Below are positions 9,099 to 18,270 of a stretch of DNA of 64,000 nt, in pieces. A model generated the notes under the pieces. The model saw only the letters and a program-made list of their open reading frames with translations, did not search any database and was not told the origin of the DNA. Location: assembly GCF_003570905.1 (NCBI RefSeq), contig NZ_QXJM01000014.1:1-64000 (forward strand), written 5' to 3'. The first letter of the stretch is position 1. Each line of letters starts with the position of its first letter. The translations under genes and the position numbers were made by a program. The stretch is from Cohnella faecalis (GTDB lineage Bacteria; Bacillota; Bacilli; Paenibacillales; Paenibacillaceae).

Positions 9099-9120
9099 GA
9101 ATCCGCTTCCCAGCGGATCC
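9099..9120 (-). terminator. Rho-independent terminator of the TPR/PIN operon
   Basis: On the minus strand ATCCGCT-GGGA-AGCGGAT forms a seven-pair hairpin followed by TCTTTT. It lies 14 bases after the stop of the 645-aa gene and closes that operon. Confidence 0.65.
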
Positions 9121-9133
9121 TTTCGTTGTTTGA

Positions 9134-11071
9134 TCAATCCCAACTTTGTGATCTAGTATTAAAAGCAACTAATGCTGCCTCTGCTCTACTGCAACTAATC
9201 CAAAGCTCAGGAACTAAACCACAAAGGCTTTGTAGATAGGAATAAAGCAATTCTCCATCTTTTCCACGTAATTCACCAAATGCAAGCTCATTGAGACAAT
9301 CTCCTAAAAAAGTCCTCCATTGTCTTGGATCTTCACGACTTGAAGCTGAAATTAGAAAGATCCTCATAGACTCCTCAATAGAAAGAGCAAATTGTGCATC
9401 ATGCATATATCTTCGTACAACAATTCGGAGATCGTCAGCAAGCGCACAACTTCTTGAGATTGCGGCAACTGTAGCAAGCCCGTTCAAAATGGTCAGAAGT
9501 TGCGATTTCTCTTGTACATTAGCTAGTCGGTAACTTCCCAATTTCAAAGCTTTTGCCGCTAGTTCAGATTGATCGATTCCAATCCGAAAGATTAATGCGG
9601 AATTTACCAGTGCAATAAATGAAGATAGTGTTGTTACTTCAGAGCTAAGTTGTGTATCAATCGCTTTTGAAATTTCAAGAGGTAGGGCGTTGGGGGTTTC
9701 CTCGCCTCCTTCAAGCGGCCCTGGAAAAAATACATCAAGGGATGTTGTAAATTTTGATAGACTGTCGGGATGGCTTCCAAGAATGAGATCATATAATTTA
9801 CTGTCTTTGATATCCTGAGTAAAATTCAAAGCTGCAGTAATGATTCGACCTAAATAATTTGCCTTTAAATGCACATCTTCCGCCAACTCTGGGTACCAGC
9901 GTGGTTCAGATCGCATATCAATAAGTGTTTGAAGATAGTATGTCTCATCTAGATTATTGGCTAACCACTCACAGAATGAACTAATATTAATTTTTACACT
10001 GATAAGCTGCCGAGAGATCAATGCAGCCTGTGCTAAGGCAGCAAGTCTTCTATAAAATGGAGGTTTAGAAGTAAATAGTCGACTTGCTATGAGTTCGCTA
10101 TCCACAAACATAAATAGTGTAGATAACAATTTAAATCTACTATCTGAGGCCCCTGAGTCATCATCTCGAATTTGCTCAATTAATCGAATCAAATGTTGTT
10201 CGATTTCCGGTCTTGTAGTAAAGATACGCAATCCAATTTCTATTGCCCCTATTTGAGATAGTCTGTCACCATTTTTATCCAAAAAATCATAAGCGCGTAC
10301 AAGTTCTTCGTTGCTCAAATGATCAACATCAATTTCAGATGTCAGTGATAAATGAGACGATAGAAATAAGCTAAACATTAACCCATCGTATGGGTGCCAT
10401 GAGGATAATTGTTTTATGAACTCTCTACAGTTTCCAATTGCATATTCATTAACAGAGGAAGCATCATCATAAGTTCCAACCAGCCTTGAGTAATAATCAA
10501 ATGATGTTGGAACTAATAGTTCCTTTGTGACACTACCTCTTAAAAAACGTCTGCGAATGGATTGGGCAAGTTTAATAGGCGTCTCCTGAATATATTTGTT
10601 TAAAAGTTCTACCTCGTCATCATAGAGTGCCCGATTATCTAATACAGTTTGCCACTTTTCTAGTTCTGCACTAGACATGTTTATTTCTTTGGCGATTTCA
10701 TTGATGTTATGAAGACGCACCGATCTATCCGGTGATAAACTAAATAATTCTGGAAATACAATTTCTTGGTGACCATCAGTAAGTTTAAAACCGCGTGATT
10801 TCCCATCAGTAGTTATACTTAATAAATTCCATCTACCACCATTATCATCTTCGACAATCGTGCCATTAGACGTAGAGTTTCGGATAGCATTGTAAAGTGT
10901 TGAGCGTTGAATAGCGAATTTTATATTATCAACTGATAGGACAGCATTTAAGGTTATACCGTATTCATTAGTAAACTCTTTTTTTTCTAATAAAGTGTTA
11001 GCAATTAAAGGCGGTATGTGGGTTAATGCTAATTTTGCAGTTTCAGGTTTGATAAAAGGATTATTAGTCAT
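9134..11071 (-). CDS. Large helical protein of unknown function, partner of the TPR/PIN protein
   Basis: This 645-aa protein has no family I recognise. A GGGGG ribosome binding site sets the start at ATG 11071 (MTNNPFIKPETAKL); this ATG overlaps the stop of the TPR/PIN gene (ATGACTAA), so translation is coupled. The first ~110 residues are mixed alpha/beta and could hold a winged-helix-like unit (AIQRSTLYNAIRNS, then GGRWNLLSI). The rest is helical with alternating hydrophobic repeats, for example LFLSSHLSLTSEIDVDHL and LAALAQAALISRQL. No transmembrane segment, P-loop or nuclease motif is visible. Its position suggests it forms a complex with, or controls, the upstream protein. Confidence 0.7.
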   Translation of the reverse strand: MTNNPFIKPETAKLALTHIPPLIANTLLEKKEFTNEYGITLNAVLSVDNIKFAIQRSTLYNAIRNSTSNGTIVEDDNGGRWNLLSITTDGKSRGFKLTDGHQEIVFPELFSLSPDRSVRLHNINEIAKEINMSSAELEKWQTVLDNRALYDDEVELLNKYIQETPIKLAQSIRRRFLRGSVTKELLVPTSFDYYSRLVGTYDDASSVNEYAIGNCREFIKQLSSWHPYDGLMFSLFLSSHLSLTSEIDVDHLSNEELVRAYDFLDKNGDRLSQIGAIEIGLRIFTTRPEIEQHLIRLIEQIRDDDSGASDSRFKLLSTLFMFVDSELIASRLFTSKPPFYRRLAALAQAALISRQLISVKINISSFCEWLANNLDETYYLQTLIDMRSEPRWYPELAEDVHLKANYLGRIITAALNFTQDIKDSKLYDLILGSHPDSLSKFTTSLDVFFPGPLEGGEETPNALPLEISKAIDTQLSSEVTTLSSFIALVNSALIFRIGIDQSELAAKALKLGSYRLANVQEKSQLLTILNGLATVAAISRSCALADDLRIVVRRYMHDAQFALSIEESMRIFLISASSREDPRQWRTFLGDCLNELAFGELRGKDGELLYSYLQSLCGLVPELWISCSRAEAALVAFNTRSQSWD

Positions 11072-14000
11072 CCAATAATCCCCCTTGTGCATACATGTTT
11101 GATATTGTTGCTATTAATTCAGAGTAGCGGTCTAATAGCCATAAGAATAAATCAGGAAAGTTATCTTTTATAGGAATTAACACCACTTCCTCTACCCAAT
11201 CCCAATATTCTATTTTTAATTCTTTAGATGCTCCTAATGGTGGTACGAGGAGTTTAAAGATAAACTCGCCTCGTCCTGTTTTTATTAGATTCTCTGCAGG
11301 TTCACTTTCCAAAGTATGAGCCCATCCAAGTAGGTCAATTTGGTTAATAATCCAGTTTGAACGTGCTCTAATATTGGGTAATTCTTCTTCCGTACACCAA
11401 ACTTCCTTAAGGACAGTGGTAAACACGGATAGAAAATCGTCTAACCAAAGTGATTCACTTGGTAGTTGAAGCCATGTTCTCATCCTAACCTGCAGAATAT
11501 TCTCTCGGATAGCTTTAAGTTCTGCAGATTCGAGAACTTTGTCGCCTAGTACTGATGAAGCTTTAAGATGATTTGAAAGTTCGAGGTCAGTTACAGGTAT
11601 AGAAAAATAACCCGCTCGACGTAGTAGTGTTCTATGCTCCATTCGTTCTTCGTCGGTAATAAGATTTATTGAAACTAAAGTATCAAGTATATCTAATGTC
11701 GAATAAATTGTCATTTGTTGTATTCCGTTTGCAACGTATTCGTTTTTGTTGAAAAATCTGTCATCAATGATAATTGAATGGCAAGAAGTTGCTAAATTAA
11801 AAATTTCCGCTGTTGGATGCTCAGAGATCACATTATTTTCATCAAGACTTATTCTGCATATTTTTATTTTTCCAGACTCTATTCGTGAATTTACAACTGA
11901 ACGAATACTTTCTATTGCTGTGATAATTTTGTCTGATATGTTTGAATAGGATACGAGGTTGTTTGCTTCTATTAACTCTCTAGAAGAAACGAATAGTTTA
12001 AATCCCGCAGCTCTCAGTTTCTCTAATATTCCAATTTGGTGAAAATAGGTTAGCGCTAGATCGTCTAAATAAAGCTTTGCACCCATTTTAATTTGAGGTT
12101 GATTGGGCCAAGGCTTTTCATGGAATTTTAAATAGTTTGTCGCCTTCCTTTCTTCCTCTGCAGTGATCTGACCCATTCTTCGCAATATCTGCACAATTGC
12201 ATTACAGCTGGAAAGCACATGATCATATTTCGTTAGATCTGCCTCCTCTTCCATTAATGAAGAAATACGATGTACTGGATATGGACGAACAACATAACTG
12301 TTATCATTGTCAAGTTTGGCCTCGGTAATAAATAATGCAAGTTCGTCTCCAATCTGCACCGCCAATTCACTATCAGGTGAGGTTTTCGGTATGTGTTTCT
12401 CAATAACTCCTGTCGCGAGCATATGTTGAATTTGCCGGGCAGCGGTTACTCGACTTGGTTGATGAAAAGATATTTTTTGCTTCTCTTCAAATAGCCATTG
12501 TAATGTAGAGTGAGGGAGATATATAGTATCAAAAAGGTCAAATACCTTATCAAGTAAGCTGAGGAAGTTTAATGTGAGCAATGCAGAGACATCAAATGCA
12601 ATTGTACCATCTAGCTGTAGGATTCTTTGTCGACGGTTTCCACTGTAAGCTGGGATAGATACTATCCTTCGTGGATCTCTTTCCACAAGATTTATGTGTG
12701 CAGGAATAAGCATAGTTTGGACTAGAGTCTTATTTAGAAAATCGGCCGCAAAAAACATTGGAATGTCGCCACGTCCGTATAATTGTAGTACTTCTGACTC
12801 TCGGCGATCCCAATTCGGTTTCATGTCAACCATCTCTTTTAAAGAATAACTTTGAATTGGCCCGTTTATATCTGAGAGTCCTGAAGCTGAGTTCAGCCAA
12901 TTAGCAACATTCTCGTCATCTTCCCAACCGGCTTTAGTAGCTAAAAAATATGCTTTAACTAGTATATCAGCATCATCACTACCTTTCTCTACAGCCGAAA
13001 ATGTTAATTCCTTAGCTTCTGGTGAGCCTAGATTATGAGCTAATTGAGCAGCGCTGATTAGTTCTTTTGCAGTTCTCTTTTCTTTTTTTTGATACTCCTT
13101 AGCAACAAATGCTGCTAGAGAGTTCCAATCTCCCACAGTTATTCCGAGACTAACTCGTAGTAATCGATAGTTCGGATCATCATATTCTTCATCGCAATTT
13201 TGCATTTCAGAACGTGCTTCGATTAAGGAACCTTCACTGTAAAGGGACCAGCAAAATAGCATATGCAAAATCTTAGATTGCGATAATAATTCCCTATTCG
13301 CTGCAATTAACTCAACAACTTTTTCACTCTTTTTCAACTTATGTAATGTAGTGGCCAACCGTTCAGCATCAGATAGTGCACTTGTACGAGTGTATAATAG
13401 CTCACTATACATACTTAATTCTTCATAACTGCCTAACTTTTCGAGCTGATCAATCAATAGTTGTAAATCAACAATAGAATCAGTTTTTTTGAACTGTTCT
13501 TTTAATGCCTCAATTGGATTTATTCCTTCAATCTCAGAAATAACTCTTCTGAGGCGGTTTTCTTCAGCTTGGGTAAGCCCTTCTTCTAAAAGACGTTCAA
13601 AACTCTCTTTAGCTCTATCAGGCAATGATGCCTCTGCTAGCATTTCAATTTGTAGAATTTGCATATATTTTCCATCTATATGCTGAGAAAGCTCTTTTAG
13701 ATGCCTCATAATATAATTAGCAACATCTTCTGGATTATTTTTTGTAAATGCCAGTGCAAATCTTGCTACCGCAGTGTCATGAGTTAGTCCACCATGGAGA
13801 ATAATATGTCTTTCAATTTCTCTTTCTACCATTTCAAGATCCAATTTTATTCCAAATTGAATTCCTAAATGAATAATTCTCAACCTAGAAAATGGCTCTC
13901 GTAGCCTAACCTCGAGTTTTTCTCTTCCATTTGCTGCTTCACTTGGATCCATTAATTGTAGCCAGAGAGCATATTCACTAAATAATGCTTCAGAACGATG

Positions 14001-14903
14001 ACACTTTAAATCATGAGCAATATTAGTAGCAGTAATAAAATACTGGCATGCAATACGGCGTCCTGTTAATGCCTTACTATCTGCAGCAAGTGGAAATCGT
14101 GCTGCATGAAACGGAACCTGGTTAAGAACAGATGTACGGAATTCAGCGGGTATCGCACCTACCAGGTGACAAATTCCCAAAATTTGATTTAGTGCAGGAC
14201 TATTATTTTGATCGTCAACAGTTATTTTATCTAGACATGACTCAATCTTTTCCCATTGTGAAGTTTGTAGATAGAGCGTCATTAGATGATATTTCCCATC
14301 CGAGTTAAGATCCAAAATAGTATATCCTGCATGTTCAAACCAGACAATTGCTCCTAGAGCACCATCGTGTTGCACAACAATCATAATAGCTGCTGAACGG
14401 GATAACGGGGAATTTTCGCTAGCCAAAGCAGTTAATGCAGCATGTTTATCACCTTTTTTTGAAGTAATAAATGCTTCAGCAACATTGATTTCCGGGCAAC
14501 TCCCTAAAGCTTTAGCGTGGTTAAGTAACTCTTGTGCTTTGTCAACTTCCGTAATGGATAATAGCCTTGAACACCAGGCTAATGAATGACATCTAACGAC
14601 AGAACTGCCACTGGAAAGCCCTCCGTCAAGAAGGCTATTAGCAAATATTAGAGTTTCACGTGCAGTATCAAAATCACTATAGAATCTGGAACGCCGAAGG
14701 CATTCTAATTCCTTGCTTATTCTCTCATCTATAATTCGTTCGGATGTGCGATTACCTTCATAATATTGCATTATTGTAGAACCCGTAATGTTTCGAGCAA
14801 TGATTGACTGATTTCCATTATGAGTATTATGATTAATTGTTTCGTTTATTTGCCTTTCTTCGCTTATCTGTTTTCTATTGAATAGCCTTTTAATAAAATT
14901 CAT
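11064..14903 (-). CDS. TPR-rich protein with PIN-type nuclease domain(s)
   Basis: This 1,279-aa protein begins MNFIKRLFNRKQ. Residues ~30-50 carry IIARNITGSTIMQYYEG, a short beta-prone motif matching the C-terminus of the upstream two-TM protein. From ~60 to ~740 it is a long solenoid of degenerate TPR-like helices. PIN-like features follow: IAFDVSALLTL near 770, KLYLDDLALTYFHQIGILEKL with FVSSRELIEANN at ~940-985, and HSIIIDDRFFNKNEY near 1045. The spaced acidic residues (D, D, E, DD) fit a metal-dependent PIN RNase. No P-loop was found, so it is not a STAND ATPase. I infer a sensor-nuclease of a defence or toxin type. The start has GAGGG nine bases upstream. Confidence 0.65.
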   Translation of the reverse strand: MNFIKRLFNRKQISEERQINETINHNTHNGNQSIIARNITGSTIMQYYEGNRTSERIIDERISKELECLRRSRFYSDFDTARETLIFANSLLDGGLSSGSSVVRCHSLAWCSRLLSITEVDKAQELLNHAKALGSCPEINVAEAFITSKKGDKHAALTALASENSPLSRSAAIMIVVQHDGALGAIVWFEHAGYTILDLNSDGKYHLMTLYLQTSQWEKIESCLDKITVDDQNNSPALNQILGICHLVGAIPAEFRTSVLNQVPFHAARFPLAADSKALTGRRIACQYFITATNIAHDLKCHRSEALFSEYALWLQLMDPSEAANGREKLEVRLREPFSRLRIIHLGIQFGIKLDLEMVEREIERHIILHGGLTHDTAVARFALAFTKNNPEDVANYIMRHLKELSQHIDGKYMQILQIEMLAEASLPDRAKESFERLLEEGLTQAEENRLRRVISEIEGINPIEALKEQFKKTDSIVDLQLLIDQLEKLGSYEELSMYSELLYTRTSALSDAERLATTLHKLKKSEKVVELIAANRELLSQSKILHMLFCWSLYSEGSLIEARSEMQNCDEEYDDPNYRLLRVSLGITVGDWNSLAAFVAKEYQKKEKRTAKELISAAQLAHNLGSPEAKELTFSAVEKGSDDADILVKAYFLATKAGWEDDENVANWLNSASGLSDINGPIQSYSLKEMVDMKPNWDRRESEVLQLYGRGDIPMFFAADFLNKTLVQTMLIPAHINLVERDPRRIVSIPAYSGNRRQRILQLDGTIAFDVSALLTLNFLSLLDKVFDLFDTIYLPHSTLQWLFEEKQKISFHQPSRVTAARQIQHMLATGVIEKHIPKTSPDSELAVQIGDELALFITEAKLDNDNSYVVRPYPVHRISSLMEEEADLTKYDHVLSSCNAIVQILRRMGQITAEEERKATNYLKFHEKPWPNQPQIKMGAKLYLDDLALTYFHQIGILEKLRAAGFKLFVSSRELIEANNLVSYSNISDKIITAIESIRSVVNSRIESGKIKICRISLDENNVISEHPTAEIFNLATSCHSIIIDDRFFNKNEYVANGIQQMTIYSTLDILDTLVSINLITDEERMEHRTLLRRAGYFSIPVTDLELSNHLKASSVLGDKVLESAELKAIRENILQVRMRTWLQLPSESLWLDDFLSVFTTVLKEVWCTEEELPNIRARSNWIINQIDLLGWAHTLESEPAENLIKTGRGEFIFKLLVPPLGASKELKIEYWDWVEEVVLIPIKDNFPDLFLWLLDRYSELIATISNMYAQGGLLDD

Positions 14904-14907
14904 TGAT

Positions 14908-15225
14908 CTAACCCTCTTTATCTTTTTTAATTTGAATGATTGTCGAATTTTTTACATTATGGGTCCGAATCGTTTGACCGATAGAAATATTAGAAGTTGA
15001 GGTTGCTTGTGAAGAATTTTTTCTTGCAAACTCAATGATTACAAGAATTGTATACAAGAATAAAGTTCCAGTTATCAAAATGTAATAAGAAAACGGCGAA
15101 TGATTCTTTATAACGTCTAATATATTAAAATCTGTTAATTGAGCAATATCTGAAGCTATAGATAGACTACCAATCAAGTAAATGCCTAATAATATCCTTA
15201 ATGGTTTTAAGAAAAGTTTTAACAT
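14908..15225 (-). CDS. Two-TM small membrane protein with C-terminal beta motif
   Basis: This 105-aa protein starts at ATG 15225 with GAGGG upstream; an alternative ATG lies two codons earlier. TM1 is approximately LRILLGIYLIGSLSIASDI and TM2 YYILITGTLFLYTILVIIEF. A Ser/Thr/Asn-rich linker leads to ISIGQTIRTHNVKNSTIIQI at the C-terminus. That tail resembles residues 34-48 of the TPR/PIN protein, whose gene starts four bases downstream. It could be a membrane effector recruited through motif-motif stacking, as proposed for RHIM-like amyloid signalling pairs, or just a membrane anchor. No family was recognised. Confidence 0.65.
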   Translation of the reverse strand: MLKLFLKPLRILLGIYLIGSLSIASDIAQLTDFNILDVIKNHSPFSYYILITGTLFLYTILVIIEFARKNSSQATSTSNISIGQTIRTHNVKNSTIIQIKKDKEG

Positions 15226-15314
15226 GGACATCCCTCGTATTACATGATTATGAAACTCAGAGAAAGTGATACTTTACCGTATAAGTAAGATGTATTAAAA
15301 GTTGTTCTACAAAG

Positions 15315-15437
15315 TTACACCGGTACGAAGTCCCAACCAAAAACGTAATGAACGTCTTCTTTTACTCTTGACTGTAATAGAATCGTCATCTCTTCGACGT
15401 CATGTGCTTTATATATTACACAATTCGTTTTATACAT
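15315..15437 (-). CDS. 40-aa small ORF
   Basis: AGGAAA lies five bases before ATG 15437, and the frame reads MYKTNCVIYKAHDVEEMTIL, LQSRVKEDVHYVFG and WDFVPV before the stop. It precedes the two-TM gene by about 90 bases on the same strand. It may be a real small gene or the head of a decayed one; no family is recognised. Confidence 0.35.
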   Translation of the reverse strand: MYKTNCVIYKAHDVEEMTILLQSRVKEDVHYVFGWDFVPV

Positions 15438-15553
15438 ATAAATTTCCTGTTCTTTCCTTTAAAATCTACAAATAAATCAGAGACGCTCGTAATAATTTGT
15501 AAATAACCATATCGTGGGATTGGGAGGGTAATGTTCTTGACTCAAAACGGGAA

Positions 15554-15599
15554 TGGGATCAAGTTCTTGAGATCAACCAAAGACAAGAACTTGATCCCA
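15554..15599. repeat. Perfect 16-bp inverted repeat
   Basis: Arms at 15554-15569 (TGGGATCAAGTTCTTG) and 15584-15599 are perfect complements around a 14-base loop. No T-run follows directly. It lies between the island and the phosphonate operon. Confidence 0.6.
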
Positions 15600-15605
15600 T
15601 AAATT

Positions 15606-15632
15606 AAAAAGCCGCGATCTTCGCGACTTTTA
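15606..15632. terminator. Bidirectional terminator hairpin
   Basis: AAAAAG-CCGCGA-TCT-TCGCG-ACTTTTT forms a short GC stem with A's on the left and T's on the right, so it can stop transcription from either side. Confidence 0.5.
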
Positions 15633-15743
15633 ATAGGAAAATGTTATTGATTTTGACATCCGACACTTTTTGAATGATTATGATGTGCCACATTAAAAAT
15701 ACTGTTTTTCCCTTCTTAAAAAACTAAGTGCCTTTTACTGATG

Positions 15744-15773
15744 AAAAACCGTTCCTCATTAAAAGGAACGGTT
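15744..15773 (-). terminator. Terminator of the phosphonate/arsM operon
   Basis: AACCGTTCC (15747-15755) pairs with GGAACGGTT (15765-15773). On the minus strand the stem is followed by a run of T's. It sits 38 bases beyond the arsM stop. Confidence 0.7.
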
Positions 15774-15810
15774 CGTTAAATCTGGCTTTGTTTTGCTTAA
15801 GGATATTCAA

Positions 15811-16667
15811 TCAGATCCTTGGCGCTTTATAGGCTTTGATGACAGCTGACTGTATATAATCTTCGAGATTGGTGCCTGGAATCCAATCCTTAATGAACAT
15901 GCGCGACTCATCCTTGGCTTCAACGCTAATCTCCGTAAAACCGCTCGATTGAAGCATTGCCCTAATCTCATCCACTGTAGACGCTCCAGATATGCATCTG
16001 GCTAAGGAATCCGGATTATCTTTTACCTCATTAGGCAGCGCTGCAGTCGTTACGACATCCGAAATGGCCAGACGCCCCCAAGTTTTAAAACTCGATAAGC
16101 CTCATTGAATACTTGTTGTTTATCCGGCGATAAGTTTATGACGCAGTTTGAAATGATCGCATCGATCGAATGATCGCCAAGAGGTAAATGTTCGATCTCG
16201 CCAAGCCGAAACTCGACGTTCATATATCCATTCGTGGATGCATTCTTTCGTGCTAGGCTTACCATTTCGGGGGTCATATCTACTCCGTAGACCTTCCCTC
16301 TCTCTCCTACTTGTTTGGAGGCTAGAAAGCAATCGAAGCCGGCGCCGCTGCCGAGATCAAGCACTGCTTCTCCAAGCTCTATCGATGCGATCGCTTGCGG
16401 GTTGCCGCAACCAAGTCCTAGATTCGAGCCATCTGGAACCGCAGTCAACTCATCATTAGAGTAACCTAGTTTGGCTGATACCTCATTAGCGGTGCCGCAG
16501 CAGCTCGAAGATGCGGCGGCTGGAGTACAACAGCTTGTACTCGGTTTGCTTTCTACAACAATTTGTTTATAGCGATTACGGACGTGTTGCCGTACTTCAT
16601 CGTACTGCACCTGGTTGATGATGCTTCCTCCTTCTGTTATTGGAGATCGAGACGTTACGTACAGCAC
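15811..16667 (-). pseudogene. arsM: Arsenite S-adenosylmethionine methyltransferase (ArsM-like), one frameshift
   Basis: The protein has the ArsM order: YDEVRQHVRNRYKQIV, a cysteine-rich STSCCTPAAASSSCC stretch, GLGCGNPQAIASI, the SAM motif AVLDLGSGAGFDCFLAS, and DAIISNCVINLSPDKQ. ArsM adds methyl groups to As(III) from SAM. The first frame stops at 16050, but restoring one G to the GGGGG run near 16078 continues it as RLAISDVVTTAALPNEVK to KAYKAPRI and a stop at 15811, about 285 aa in all. The start is uncertain: 16667 is the first ATG, but GGAGGAAG near 16620-16627 favours the GTG at 16610. It is the last gene of the phosphonate operon, seven bases after phnE. Confidence 0.75.
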
Positions 16668-16673
16668 GAGCTC

Positions 16674-17483
16674 TTAAACATTTAACCGTAGCTTTCTCTT
16701 CATTCTCGTCGCGAACACTTCGAGCAGAATGGCGAACGCCAGAATCAGATAAGTGAACATGCCGACTTCTCTGACATCGTAATAGAAGTTGCTCGCCATG
16801 AACATGTCGAAGCCGATGCCGCCCGCTCCGGCTGCCGCGCCCATGGCCACCGCCACGGCGAAGTTGATCTCGAAGCGTATGAACGTCCACGAGAGGATAT
16901 AGGAGACGGAAGACGGCAGCACGGCCTGGAATACGATCTGCCACCAATTGGCGCCGCTGGCTTTCAGCGCTTCGATGACGCCGTCGTCCAGCTCTTCATA
17001 AGACGCGGAATAGGCTTTCACGAGGTAACTGACGGAGTGGAAGGTCATGCCGATGACGGCGGCGACGCTCCCGAGTCCTGCCGCCACGGCGAAGATCAGC
17101 ACCCACAGCACCGTAGGGACGGCCCGGATAAACGCGCTGATTCCTCGGACGACGGCAACGACCGGCCCCGGCACCAGATTGCGGGAAGCGAGCAGCCCCA
17201 GCATTAAAGCGATGATCGCCCCGAACAAGGTCGTCAGAAATGCCAATCCCAGCGTTACGGATAAAGCCTTGATCGCTTCGACGAACGTGATGTGCTTCAG
17301 GTGCGGTTCCAGAAACATGCTCTTGACCGTCGCAGCCATCGAACTCGTTGCTTCACCGAGATCGATATCCTTATAGTCGAAAGTAAGGAAGCCGTATACC
17401 GTCAGCAAAGCGAGACCGGCGACGGTCAGCCAGATCACGAGCTTGGATCGGTTGAAGGGCCTCACGATGATTTTCTTTTCCAT
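16674..17483 (-). CDS. phnE: Phosphonate ABC transporter permease PhnE (second copy)
   Basis: This 269-aa inner-membrane permease has five to six TM segments (VIWLTVAGLALLTVYGFLTF first). The ABC coupling loop is visible as VIEALKASGANWWQIVFQAV. It should pair with the adjacent PhnE and with PhnC ATPase and PhnD binding protein to import phosphonates or phosphite/phosphate esters. It starts one base after the stop of the upstream permease gene. Confidence 0.9.
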   Translation of the reverse strand: MEKKIIVRPFNRSKLVIWLTVAGLALLTVYGFLTFDYKDIDLGEATSSMAATVKSMFLEPHLKHITFVEAIKALSVTLGLAFLTTLFGAIIALMLGLLASRNLVPGPVVAVVRGISAFIRAVPTVLWVLIFAVAAGLGSVAAVIGMTFHSVSYLVKAYSASYEELDDGVIEALKASGANWWQIVFQAVLPSSVSYILSWTFIRFEINFAVAVAMGAAAGAGGIGFDMFMASNFYYDVREVGMFTYLILAFAILLEVFATRMKRKLRLNV

Positions 17484-17484
17484 G

Positions 17485-18270
17485 CTACAGGATCAGCCTC
17501 CTCACGTAGTTGGAGATCCACTCGATCAGGAGGATCGTACCCACGATGACGATGACGACCAATGCGGCGGCGTTGTAATTCAGGTTTTTGTAATACAAGG
17601 TAAAGCTGAACCCGATTCCCGTCCCCGTCAAAATGCCCACGATCGTCGCATGGCGAATGTTCGTCTCGACCATGAACAGGATCCAGTTCAACAATTGGGG
17701 AATGACGGACGGAATGACGGATTGGCAAATGACGGACAAGTAGCCGGCCCCCGTCGCCCGCAGCGCTTCGACGGATGAAGAACTGATCTCGTCGATGGAT
17801 TCCATGAATGCGCGGGTGAGAAACCCGAACGAACCGAAGAAGAGGGCGAAGTAACCCGTCAATACGTTCTGTCCGAAGGAAAGCAGCAAAATCATCGACC
17901 ATGCCGCAACATCGATATTGCGGAATAAAGTCGCGATCGAGCGGCTGACGAATGCGAGCGCTCCGCCAACCCCCATCGCTTGAGAGCCCATCATCGCGAA
18001 AACAAACCCGAAGACGGCGGCGACTGTTGTCGATGCGATGGACACGAGCAGCGTTTCCACCAGCTTGTCGTAGATCGAAGGTAGCTTCTCCAACGACTTC
18101 TCGTTCGGATAAAAGTTACTTACCGCCCAGCGAATCGCCTCGGGAATGGAAGTAAAGCCCTTAACGACGTTGTACTCCGTGATCGTTACGGCTGCCAGCG
18201 TGACCAAGATCAGCGCGGCGCCGAAAGCGAGCGCGTTCCACCTTTTCCTTGCGAAATAATCAAACCGCAT
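17485..18270 (-). CDS. phnE: Phosphonate ABC transporter permease PhnE (first copy)
   Basis: This 261-aa permease has about six TM helices (ALAFGAALILVTLAAVTIT first) and the coupling motif SVEALRATGAGYLSVICQSV. Its start overlaps the end of phnC by 11 bases, which fits coupled synthesis of the two components. Two different PhnE proteins in tandem are common in Gram-positive phn loci and probably form a heterodimeric channel. Confidence 0.9.
   Translation of the reverse strand: MRFDYFARKRWNALAFGAALILVTLAAVTITEYNVVKGFTSIPEAIRWAVSNFYPNEKSLEKLPSIYDKLVETLLVSIASTTVAAVFGFVFAMMGSQAMGVGGALAFVSRSIATLFRNIDVAAWSMILLLSFGQNVLTGYFALFFGSFGFLTRAFMESIDEISSSSVEALRATGAGYLSVICQSVIPSVIPQLLNWILFMVETNIRHATIVGILTGTGIGFSFTLYYKNLNYNAAALVVIVIVGTILLIEWISNYVRRLIL

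Noticed and set aside
11064..14903. AVAST/STAND NTPase
   Set aside because: No Walker A motif was found anywhere in the 1,279 residues; the catalytic-looking part is PIN-like.
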